Assembly (NCBI RefSeq): GCF_000067165.1
Contig: NC_010162.1
Coordinates: 9,679,001-9,743,000, forward strand
From: Sorangium cellulosum So ce56
GTDB lineage: Bacteria; Myxococcota_A; Polyangia; Polyangiales; Polyangiaceae
Reading direction: 5' to 3'
Length of the DNA stretch: 64,000 nucleotides
Shown: piece by piece, positions 8,299 through 17,866 of the stretch
Position numbering within the stretch: position 1 is the stretch's first letter
How the letters are laid out: each line of letters begins with the position of its first letter
The notes under the pieces: generated by a model
Database searches by the model: none
What the model saw: only the letters and a program-made list of their open reading frames with translations
What the model was told of the DNA's origin: nothing
Made by a program: the position numbers and the translations under genes

Positions 8299-10218
8299 AT
8301 GGCCATCCGCCGCAACTTCGACATCCGGAACCTCGTTCGCGAGCTCGCCGAGAACAAGGTGAGCGCGCTGGAGATCCTTCGCGAAGCGCTCTCGAACGCG
8401 AAAGATCACGGCGCGGAGCGGGTCTGGGTGAAGACGGCCAAGGACCAGCGCAACGAGGTGACGGTCACCATTGCCGACGACGGCGAGGGCATGGACAGAG
8501 AGCGCCTGGAGGCGTTCTGGGGCGTTGGTGCGTCGGCAAAACCGACGTCGACGCAGCCGATCGGGTACAAGGGGCATGGAACCAAGCTCTTCTTCGACTG
8601 CCGACGGCTCTCGGTCGCCACTCGCACCAGCCCTTCCGATCCCTGGTGCGCAACCACGCTCGACATGCCATTCGAGAGGGCCGAAGCTGATATTCCCGAG
8701 CACGCCCTGGGGCCCGAAGATCTCCTTTACCAGGAGATCGAGGAGATCGGGCTCCAGGAGGCGACCGGCACGATCATCCTCATCGAGCAAGTTCGTTTCG
8801 AGGATCGGGCCGAGTTGCTCAACCGGACGAGGGTGGAATCCTACTGTGACTGGTTCACCGCCGTGGGAGACATCCGCTCCGGGCTCTACGATAGGCGAGT
8901 TGATTTCCACCGGGCTATCGCGACGCATGATCCGATGCTCGACGACCTGCGGCCGCAGGACAGCGAGATCCGCCCGATCGAGGTCCGACTCCGGACCAAC
9001 GGGGAAAAGGCATACTACCCCATCGGCCTGGGACCGACGAACCGGGACAAGGAGTTCTTGCTGGCCTGGAAGGACGACATCGACGAGTTCAGGAGCCAGC
9101 CCGGGCTGCTCGCCTATGGCCACCGCTTCGCAGACACCTACGAGAGCACCGTCGGCGCGACCCGGGTGCGCGACGACACGAGCGCCATCCGGCTCACCTC
9201 GCCCGCCAACTGGACGACCGAGGACGGGATCGCCATCGTGGCGCGCGTCGAGGGGCATCGCCGCCAGCTCCAGACCTACATGGAGGCGATGTGGTCGGGG
9301 CATCCCGGCATCTACGGCTTCGAGCAGCGCTTCGGCCTCTGGCTGTGCCGAGACTTCATCCCCATCACCCAGCGGAACGATCTGCTACGCAAGGCGCTCG
9401 ATCGAGCCGCATCTTCCAGGCTCCGGTTCGAGATCACCAACCTGCGAAATTGGAAGGTGTTCATCAACCACCAGAGCTTCCGCCTGACCGCCAACCGGAA
9501 CGACGTCTCCAACAAGGCGAGCCTCGAGGCGAAGATCGAGGATGCGCTCGTGGCCGTGCTCGAGCAGGCGCTACGGCAGGCCACCTTCCGGGAGTGGGTG
9601 GAGCGACTGAAGAGCGCGACCCTCGAGCGGCGCAAGGACCGAGAGATCGCCCAGATGGCGAAGCGGCTCGACGATGTGGAGCAATGGATCGGCCTGAGCT
9701 CGAAGAAGGATGGCATCGATCCGATGGAGGTCAGAGGGCTGCCCGAGCTCAGCGAGGATCACTCCCTCCTCCTCAAGGCTCCACGCTCGGAGCAGGAGCT
9801 CTTCTATGTGTACGGGCTGATCTCCGGGCGCTTCGAGATGCCGATCCACATCATCGAGTACGACGCGACGGAGGGCGTCGACGCGATCGGCAAGCTCAGG
9901 GAGCCGAGGCTGCTGAGCGACAAGAAAGCGCATGTCCGGGTGGAGTTTAAACTGGACGTATCAGCGAACAACCCCATACATCACTTCTTCGAAGCGATCG
10001 ACGTCATCATCTGCTGGTCGGTCGGACGGGTCGGAGACATCTACGAGGAGAGCTCCGCAGGGATCGGCAAGCTACGGAAGCGGGCGAAGAGCGCGCTCGT
10101 GCCCCCGCTCGACACGCATGAGATTGTCCATGAGGTGAACGGACGAGAGCGAGTGATTCCGATTCTGGAGCTCTCGTCGCTCTTCCCGCCGACAGCAGGG
10201 CGCCGGAAGCGCGCCTGA
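8299..10218 (+). CDS. GHKL ATPase, MORC-like
   Basis: This 639-residue protein has a Bergerat-fold ATP-binding domain at its N-terminus: N-box ILREALSNAKDHGA at about residues 25-38 (Glu and Asn for magnesium and ATP), DDGEGM at about 60, and the glycine motif GYKGHGTKLFF at about 89. This order matches Hsp90/MutL/MORC-type ATPases and lacks a kinase His box. An S5-like domain follows, then a coiled segment around 430-465. The C-terminal 140 residues end in a strand/helix region with HHFFEAIDVIICW near 562-574, reminiscent of small accessory domains in prokaryotic MORC-like proteins of restriction or defence loci. AGGAG precedes the ATG. GC is lower than in flanking genes, in keeping with transfer. 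No methylase or nuclease partner gene is adjacent. Function is inferred only by family. Confidence 0.7.
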   Translation: MAIRRNFDIRNLVRELAENKVSALEILREALSNAKDHGAERVWVKTAKDQRNEVTVTIADDGEGMDRERLEAFWGVGASAKPTSTQPIGYKGHGTKLFFDCRRLSVATRTSPSDPWCATTLDMPFERAEADIPEHALGPEDLLYQEIEEIGLQEATGTIILIEQVRFEDRAELLNRTRVESYCDWFTAVGDIRSGLYDRRVDFHRAIATHDPMLDDLRPQDSEIRPIEVRLRTNGEKAYYPIGLGPTNRDKEFLLAWKDDIDEFRSQPGLLAYGHRFADTYESTVGATRVRDDTSAIRLTSPANWTTEDGIAIVARVEGHRRQLQTYMEAMWSGHPGIYGFEQRFGLWLCRDFIPITQRNDLLRKALDRAASSRLRFEITNLRNWKVFINHQSFRLTANRNDVSNKASLEAKIEDALVAVLEQALRQATFREWVERLKSATLERRKDREIAQMAKRLDDVEQWIGLSSKKDGIDPMEVRGLPELSEDHSLLLKAPRSEQELFYVYGLISGRFEMPIHIIEYDATEGVDAIGKLREPRLLSDKKAHVRVEFKLDVSANNPIHHFFEAIDVIICWSVGRVGDIYEESSAGIGKLRKRAKSALVPPLDTHEIVHEVNGRERVIPILELSSLFPPTAGRRKRA

Positions 10219-10440
10219 GGCGGGCGAGACCGACGCGACGCTGACCGTGGATTACGACTGGCTGGCCGGCGTCGCCGAGCTGGTGAAGAAGCTCATCGCC
10301 GCCGCGAGCACGGTCCCGGCGGCCGGCCGCACGGCCGAGTCGTGAGCGCTGGGCGCCCGCACCGCGCGCCCAGCGCCCGGCACCGCGCGCGTCGGTTTTC
10401 GTTTGCCTCCCGCGCGCCCGGGCAACATGGACCGCGGCGC

Positions 10441-11430
10441 ATGCGAACCGAGCGGCTCGCCGCTGACGCGGCATCCATCGCACGGGCCGCCGAGATCCTC
10501 CGCCGCGGAGGGCTCGTCGCCTTCCCCACGGAGACCGTGTACGGCCTCGGCGCGCGCGCCGACGACGCGCGCGCGGCGCGCGGCATCTTCGAGGCGAAGG
10601 GGAGGCCGCCCGGCAACCCGCTGATCGTCCACGTCCCCGATGTCGCGTCCGCCCGCGCGCTCGCGGACGGCTGGCCAGCGGACGCCGAGCGGCTCGCGCA
10701 GGCGATGTGGCCAGGGCCCCTCACCCTGATCGTCGCGCGCCGGCCCGACCGCGTCGCCGGCGTGGTCGCCGCCGGCGGGCCGACGGTCGCGATCCGCGTC
10801 CCCGTCCACCCGATCGCGCGCGCCCTGCTCGACGCGGTCGGGCTGCCGATCGCCGCGCCGAGCGCCAACCGCTCCACCGAGATCTCGCCGACCACCGCCG
10901 AGCACGTCGAGAAGAGCCTCGGCGGGCGCATCGACGCGATCCTCGACGGCGGGCCGACCGCCGTCGGCATCGAGTCCACCATCGTCGACGTCACGCGCTC
11001 GCCGGCGCGGGTGCTCCGCCCGGGGCACGTCACGGCCGAGGCGATCGCCGCGCTCGTGCCGGTCCAGGCGGCCGCCGGGCTGGTCACCGCCCCGGCCGAG
11101 CGCGCCCCGTCCCCGGGGACCCACGCGCGCCATTACGCCCCCCGCGCGCAGGTCGCGCTGGTCCCCGCGCACGCCGTCCGCGGCGAGCTCGATCGCGCCG
11201 CGCAGGCCGGGTCGCGCGCCGGCGCCGTCGAGTACGGCAGCCGCACCGCGACCGGGCCGCACGCCGAGCTCCTCCCCGGCGATCCCGCCGGCTACGCCGC
11301 GGCGCTCTACGCCGCGTTGCACCGGCTCGAGGACGCCGGCTGCGACGTGATCGTCATCGCCGCCGTCCCCGAGGATCCCGCATGGGACGCGGTGCGCGAC
11401 AGGCTGACGCGCGCCTCCGCGACCCCCTGA
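10441..11430 (+). CDS. tsaC: L-threonylcarbamoyladenylate synthase (Sua5/YrdC type)
   Basis: This 329-residue enzyme makes threonylcarbamoyl-AMP from threonine, bicarbonate and ATP, the first step of the t6A37 tRNA modification. The YrdC domain occupies about residues 1-200: LRRGGLVAFPTETVYGLGA, IFEAKGRPPGNPLIVHV, WPGPLT, VAIRVPVHPIA and PIAAPSANRS are all diagnostic, as is GIESTIVD. The C-terminal Sua5 domain follows a linker containing SPGTHARHYAP. This makes it the long two-domain Sua5 form rather than short TsaC. I chose ATG 10441; an upstream in-frame start would add about 33 residues with no family match. Confidence 0.93.
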   Translation: MRTERLAADAASIARAAEILRRGGLVAFPTETVYGLGARADDARAARGIFEAKGRPPGNPLIVHVPDVASARALADGWPADAERLAQAMWPGPLTLIVARRPDRVAGVVAAGGPTVAIRVPVHPIARALLDAVGLPIAAPSANRSTEISPTTAEHVEKSLGGRIDAILDGGPTAVGIESTIVDVTRSPARVLRPGHVTAEAIAALVPVQAAAGLVTAPAERAPSPGTHARHYAPRAQVALVPAHAVRGELDRAAQAGSRAGAVEYGSRTATGPHAELLPGDPAGYAAALYAALHRLEDAGCDVIVIAAVPEDPAWDAVRDRLTRASATP

Positions 11431-11442
11431 GCAAGCGCCGCC

Positions 11443-11597
11443 ACGCTCAGGGCCCGAAGCCCGCCCATCGGGTCACTAACGTGAACGTGAACGTGGACGT
11501 GGACGTGAACGTGGTCGTGGTCGTTCACGGCCTACCGTTGACGACCACGTAAACGTAAACGTTTCGGATGTAGGAGAACGCGGCGCGAAGCTTGGTT
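11443..11597 (+). repeat. Dispersed hexanucleotide-array element, copy 1
   Basis: The element starts with CTCAGGGCCCGAAGCCCGCC, then a run of 6-bp units (GTGAAC, GTGGAC, GTGGTC, GTAAAC variants, about 11479-11561), then the conserved tail TTCGGATGTAGGAGAACGCG ending in GCGAAGCTTGGTT. A second copy with the same three parts in the same order lies at 44328-44470. It sits just after the tsaC stop. Some units are reverse complements of each other, so the array folds into hairpins. Confidence 0.8.
11517..11548. terminator. Hairpin within the repeat element, possible tsaC terminator
   Basis: GTGGTCGT pairs with ACGACCAC; after a 2x2 internal mismatch, ACGG pairs with CCGT, closing a 4-base loop CCTA. 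It lies about 90 bases past the tsaC stop. No U tract follows, so a transcription-end role is a guess. Confidence 0.4.
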
Positions 11598-11723
11598 GAC
11601 GCCCAGGGTTCCCCCCGGCGGGTGTGTTTTCACCCCCCAAGCTGGCGGTTTGTGGCAAATCAGGGTCGCCCGCCCGCTGGGTGAGCTACCTTCCTCGCCC
11701 GACCCGCGCCCCTCGTCGATCCC

Positions 11724-12926
11724 ATGCCGGCAACGTCCCGCGCCGCCATCCCCAGCCTCGCGACCGCCCTCGGCCTCGCTGCATCGCTCGTCGCCGCCCC
11801 CCAGCGCGCCGGCGCCAGCCTGCTCGACGAGCCGCCGAAACGCGCGAGCTTCAACCTGAACGAGACGGTCGCGCCGGAGCTGCCGCTCCTCCGCGCCTTC
11901 CACAACGCCGCCGTCGAGCGCCCCGGGCCGTTCCGGCTCTACCTGAGCAGCGCCTACGGGAAATGGCGGCAGCAGCCGTGGTGGCAGCTCGCCTGGGGCG
12001 GCGCGCGGCCGGACGCCGCGGACGCGCTCGGCGAGCACGCGCTCGCCTCCCCCGCCCTCGGCTCCACGGCGTTCGCGAGCGCCTGGTCCCCCTTCACCCC
12101 CTTCGAGCCGCCCGGCACCCTCCACCTCGATCCGGCCGCGCCGGCGTGGTTCCGCCAGCTCGATCCGATCCTCGGCCCGCCGGTGCTCGCGACCACGGGG
12201 CCGAGCCTCTCCTCGAACGGCTTCGATCTGCTCTGGGATCCGCCGAAGAAGCAGCCGCTCGACTGGCGTTGCCGCAGAGGCCCTGTCCAGTTCGCCCGGT
12301 ACGGCGGCCAGCACGACGCCTTCGAGCTCGTGCGCTGCGACGGCTCCGTCGCGCCCGGCGCGCTGGATCGCCTGTCGATCATGGCCCGTCCGCCCGACGC
12401 GCCCGACCCGGGCGCAGCGCTCCCCGACGAGCCCGACGCCGACACCTGGCAGCGGGCGCTCGAGTGGGTGCCCCAGGTCCGCCTCGTCCACCCGCGCCTG
12501 CTCTGGCTGCTCCAGCAGATCGCCGACGCCTTCCCGCGCCGCGGGATCCACATCTTCAGCGGGTACCGGCCGCGGGCGCCGACGACGCGCGACGCGCCGG
12601 CCGCGCGCAGGCCGACCTCCGGCACGCACCACAGCCAGCACGCCGAGGGGCGCGCCATGGACATCCTCGTGATGGGCGTCCCGAACACCGCGCTGTTTCA
12701 GTTCTGCCGCACGCTCGACGACGTGGGCTGCGGGTTCTACCCGAACAGCAAGTTCGTCCATGTCGACGTGCGCCGCCCGGGCGCCGGGCGCGTCTTCTGG
12801 ATCGACATCTCCGGCCCCGGCGAGCCGTCGGAATACGTCGACTCCTGGCCCGGCGTCGTCGAGAGCGGCGGGCTCTCCTGGGGAGGCGCGCAGGGGGCGC
12901 GCTCCGGCGGGGCCACGCCTCGCTGA
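11724..12926 (+). CDS. Exported M15-like (DUF882/YcbK-type) peptidase-fold protein
   Basis: This 400-residue protein has a signal peptide (about residues 1-32, ending AGAS). Its last third matches the zinc-dependent M15/DUF882 fold: FSGYRPR, HHSQHAEGRAMDI (His and Asp ligands) and a final GCGFYPNSKFVHVDVR, where the last His completes the metal site. Such proteins act on peptidoglycan cross-links in the periplasm. About 220 residues before the domain are of unknown fold. It is flanked by non-coding DNA on both sides and is probably transcribed alone. Confidence 0.8.
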   Translation: MPATSRAAIPSLATALGLAASLVAAPQRAGASLLDEPPKRASFNLNETVAPELPLLRAFHNAAVERPGPFRLYLSSAYGKWRQQPWWQLAWGGARPDAADALGEHALASPALGSTAFASAWSPFTPFEPPGTLHLDPAAPAWFRQLDPILGPPVLATTGPSLSSNGFDLLWDPPKKQPLDWRCRRGPVQFARYGGQHDAFELVRCDGSVAPGALDRLSIMARPPDAPDPGAALPDEPDADTWQRALEWVPQVRLVHPRLLWLLQQIADAFPRRGIHIFSGYRPRAPTTRDAPAARRPTSGTHHSQHAEGRAMDILVMGVPNTALFQFCRTLDDVGCGFYPNSKFVHVDVRRPGAGRVFWIDISGPGEPSEYVDSWPGVVESGGLSWGGAQGARSGGATPR

Positions 12927-13186
12927 CGTCGCCTCCCCGCGGTCGCCCTCGCACCTCGCACCTCCACCCGCGCGACCGGCTGCTCCGCCGCGCGCTCCCG
13001 TTCCGGATGATGGAGCGCGCCCCGGGGCGCGGTGACTTGCCTCCCCGCGATCGGTGTTAAGCTTGGCGTCTTCCCCCTGGGCGCGCGACGCGAGACGGGG
13101 GCGGAGCTCGGCGAGCCGAGATCTGTCCCCCGCACCTCCGGCGGCCAAGGCCGCCCCGCGGTCGCCCTGGAGAAAAAGGGTGCGAA

Positions 13187-15244
<2,058 letters not shown>

Positions 15245-15311
15245 CCCGCCGCGGGGGCGCGGCGGCGCTCTTGGCAGCGCGCGCCGCGCCGCTCGCCCTC
15301 GCCCCCCAAGC

Positions 15312-15629
15312 TCAGCCTTCGCGCCTGACCTTCGCGAGCTCGCGCTCCCCGTCCCGCCGGAGCTTCGCGATCTCGCGCTCGAGCGTCGCGACCTCGCGCT
15401 CCAGCGAGGCCACCGTGCGCTTGAGGTCGCGGACCTCCTCGACAGACGCCAGGCCCATCGCCTTGGCGAACGTCTCCTTCTGCTCCGCGGTGAACGAGGA
15501 GACCCGGCCGGGCACGCTCATCGCCGTCATGAACAGCCGCATGAACCGCTCGTCCTGCATCAGCTTCGCCACGTTCGGGTTCGCGGCGAGCCTCATGCCC
15601 TCGGTGACCAGTCTGTCCTTCAGCGCCAT
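15312..15629 (-). CDS. Small coiled-coil protein of unknown function
   Basis: This 105-residue protein has an N-terminal globular half (LKDRLVTEGMRLAANPNV, then an Arg-Phe-Met-rich helix) and a C-terminal half that is a clear heptad coiled coil (about residues 62-105, repeating Leu, Glu, Arg and Ala). No membrane segment or signal. The length and the terminal coil recall phasin-like or scaffold proteins, but I see no diagnostic motif. It lies 33 bases downstream of the PP2C phosphatase gene on the same strand, so co-transcription is likely. Confidence 0.65.
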   Translation of the reverse strand: MALKDRLVTEGMRLAANPNVAKLMQDERFMRLFMTAMSVPGRVSSFTAEQKETFAKAMGLASVEEVRDLKRTVASLEREVATLEREIAKLRRDGERELAKVRREG

Positions 15630-15662
15630 GCGGGCAGCGTAGCCGACTTTCGCGCCGGCGCG

Positions 15663-16418
15663 TCAGCCCACCTCGACCAGCACCGCCGTGATGTTGTCCC
15701 GCCCCCCGCGCCGATTCGCGAGATCGATGAAGAGGTCGACCGCCAGGTCGCCGCCCTTCGAGGCGATGCTCGCGACCTCCTCCTCGGCGTGGAGATACCC
15801 GTGCAGCCCGTCGGAGCAGAGCAGGTATCGATCGCCCTCCTCCACGGCGACGATCGAGGTGTCGACCTCGACGTAGTCCCGGTTGCCGACCGCGCGCGTG
15901 ATCACGTTGCGGTGGGGCGAGCTCTTGGCCTCGTCCACGGAGATGAGGCCGTTCTTGATCTGCCACGCGATCAGCGTGTGATCCTCGGTCATCTGCACCG
16001 CGGTCCCGTTGCGCACCTGGTAGATGCGGCTGTCGCCCACCTGGCCGGTCACGAGCGCGCCGCCGACGATGAGCGCCGCGCTGATCGTCGTGCCCATGCC
16101 GCTCTTGTCGCGATCGAGCTCGGCGATCGCGAAGACCATGTACGTCGCCGCCTGGATCGCGCCCTCGAGGATGCGCAGCACGGCGCGCGCCTTGGGCTGC
16201 GTCAGCGGCTCGTTCGGATCGCCGATGGCGGGCAGGCCCCGCTTCACCATGCCGTAGATCGTCTCGACCGCCTCGGCGCTCGCGACCTCGCCGGCCGCGT
16301 GCCCGCCCATGCCGTCCGCGACGATGTAGAGGCGGAGCTCGTCGTCCCGGAAGAACGCATCCTCATTGGCGCGCCGGTGGCGCCCGACATCGGTGCGGCC
16401 AAATGATTGGATCCTCAT
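15663..16418 (-). CDS. PP2C-family Ser/Thr protein phosphatase (PstP/Stp1-like)
   Basis: This 251-residue protein carries all PP2C metal-site motifs: RTDVGRHRRANEDAF near the start, VADGMGGHAAGE around residues 33-45, GMGTTISAAL, VGDSRIYQVR, the Leu-Leu-Cys-Ser-Asp-Gly-Leu block near 195, and DNITAVLVEV at the end. It is a cytoplasmic single-domain metal-dependent phosphatase that reverses Hanks-type kinase signalling; a Ser/Thr kinase gene lies 1.4 kb away. The start MRIQSFG at 16418 fits the family. The far longer open frame upstream is an antisense shadow of the FIST gene. The FIST gene is divergent from it. Confidence 0.92.
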   Translation of the reverse strand: MRIQSFGRTDVGRHRRANEDAFFRDDELRLYIVADGMGGHAAGEVASAEAVETIYGMVKRGLPAIGDPNEPLTQPKARAVLRILEGAIQAATYMVFAIAELDRDKSGMGTTISAALIVGGALVTGQVGDSRIYQVRNGTAVQMTEDHTLIAWQIKNGLISVDEAKSSPHRNVITRAVGNRDYVEVDTSIVAVEEGDRYLLCSDGLHGYLHAEEEVASIASKGGDLAVDLFIDLANRRGGRDNITAVLVEVG

Positions 16419-16536
16419 CGAGCTTGCCCGGTCCTTCGCTCGCCGTCCCGTGAGGAAATCCCCGAGGCGCCGGCGCGACTGTCGCACGATAAACTTCTTG
16501 GGTGGGGCCTGTCGAGTGGGCGGAGGCTCGGTTAGG

Positions 16537-17760
16537 ATGGGCGAGCCAGCCATGGCACGAAGCTTCTCCGCGACCTGTGGGCCGGATGGCCTCCTCCAGC
16601 ACCTGGCGGACCTGCGCAGCGCGGTCCCGTCGCCGTCGGGCGGGGTCGTCTTCGTCTCCGGACAGCTCGCCCAGCGCGCGTCGGGCGTCGCCGAGCTCGT
16701 CCGAAGCGCCTGGCGCGGCGTCCCCGCCTGCGTCGTGCCGGCCGCGGGCGTGCTCAGCGAGCGCGGCGAGATCGAGGGGGACACCGGCGCGAGCGGCGTG
16801 CTGTGGTCCGGCGGGCAGGTCACCCCCTTCGCGCTGCCCGAGCGCGCCGAGGAGCCGAGCCGCCTCCTGCGCGAGGCGCTCGCCCGCGCCGTCGGCCAGC
16901 GCTCCGCGACGGCCATCCTCTTCGCCCGGCCCGGGGCGTTCGCGCCCGAGCGGCTCGAGGCGCTCACCTTGTCCGCGCCGAACGCGTGCCTCTTCGGCGC
17001 CGGGACGGCCTCCGGCTCCGCCATCGGCGTGACGTCGCAGGGCGAGCTCATCGAGGGCCCGGCGACGGGCCTCGCCATCACCGGGTTCGCCCCGCCGCTC
17101 GTCGACGCCTCGCCCGCCGCCAGGCTGCTCTCCGGCTTCCACCGCATCGACGAGGCGAGCGGCGGCGTCGTGCTCCGCGCCGGCGGGCGGCCGGCGCTCG
17201 ACCTGCTCTCCGCCGCGACCGCCACGCTCGGCGAGCCGCCCAGCGCGCAGCAGCTCATCCTCGCCGCGCTGGCCGACCCGCCGCTCGATTTACCGGCCGC
17301 GTTACCGGGCGCGCCGGGCGCCGACCGCGGCGGGCCGCGCGGCGACGCCGCCGAGGCGGAGGCGCTGGATTCCGTGCGTTACGTGCTGCGGCCGGTCCGC
17401 GGCATCGATCCGTCGCGGCGGGGGCTCCTGCTCGGCGACGAAGCGAGGCCCGGCGCGCGCCTCGCCTTCGCGGTGCGCGACGCCGCCATCGGCCGCGCCG
17501 GACTCGAGGGGATCGCCCGGCAGGTGTCCCGGAGCGCGCTCGGGTCGGCCCCCCGCTTCGCGCTCTACCTGACCTGCGCCGGGCGCGGCCAGGGCCTGTA
17601 CGGGACGCCCGACGTCGAGGCGCGCATCCTGCGCCAGCGCTTCGCCGACCTCCCGATCGCCGGCATGCACTCGAGCTTCGAGATCGCCCCCTGGGCCCGG
17701 GGCCAGGCCAGGCTCGCCCTCTACACCGGCGTGCTCGCGCTTTTCCGCGCGCCGAGCTGA
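16537..17760 (+). CDS. FIST-domain sensory protein
   Basis: This 407-residue protein has a FIST N domain (about residues 20-200) and FIST C domain ending in CAGRGQGLYGTPDVEAR, RFADLPIAGMHSSFEIAPW, the signature of the family. FIST proteins are proposed small-ligand sensors feeding signal transduction, sometimes fused to kinases; this one stands alone. CGGAGG at 16521 supports the ATG at 16537, with ATG 16552 as alternative. The last eight codons (ALFRAPS and stop) are themselves the first unit of the 24-bp repeat array that follows, so the stop codon arises inside a repeat unit. Confidence 0.85.
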   Translation: MGEPAMARSFSATCGPDGLLQHLADLRSAVPSPSGGVVFVSGQLAQRASGVAELVRSAWRGVPACVVPAAGVLSERGEIEGDTGASGVLWSGGQVTPFALPERAEEPSRLLREALARAVGQRSATAILFARPGAFAPERLEALTLSAPNACLFGAGTASGSAIGVTSQGELIEGPATGLAITGFAPPLVDASPAARLLSGFHRIDEASGGVVLRAGGRPALDLLSAATATLGEPPSAQQLILAALADPPLDLPAALPGAPGADRGGPRGDAAEAEALDSVRYVLRPVRGIDPSRRGLLLGDEARPGARLAFAVRDAAIGRAGLEGIARQVSRSALGSAPRFALYLTCAGRGQGLYGTPDVEARILRQRFADLPIAGMHSSFEIAPWARGQARLALYTGVLALFRAPS

Positions 17761-17856
17761 GCGCTTCTTCGCGCGCCGAGCCGAGCGCTTTTCCGCGCGC
17801 CGAGCCGAGCGCTCTTCCGCGCGCCGAGCCGAGCGCTTTTCCGCGCGCCGAGCCGA
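17737..17856. repeat. 24-bp tandem repeat, five units, between convergent genes
   Basis: Units start at 17737, 17761, 17785, 17809 and 17833, each close to GCGCTTTTCCGCGCGCCGAG plus CCGA. The first unit reads CTGA instead of CCGA at its end, which supplies the stop codon of the FIST gene. The period of 24 keeps the frame, so loss of that stop would append ALFRAPSR-type octapeptides. The array ends 10 bases before the kinase stop. Confidence 0.9.
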
Positions 17857-17866
17857 GCGCCGCGCC

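Noticed and set aside
10242..10345. Short frame with LTVDYDWLAGVAELVKKLI after the ATPase gene
   Set aside because: Protein-like for about 30 residues but has no start or known family; at most a gene fragment, so not annotated.
11461..11570. Hexanucleotide array considered as CRISPR
   Set aside because: No spacers and 6-bp units; no cas genes.
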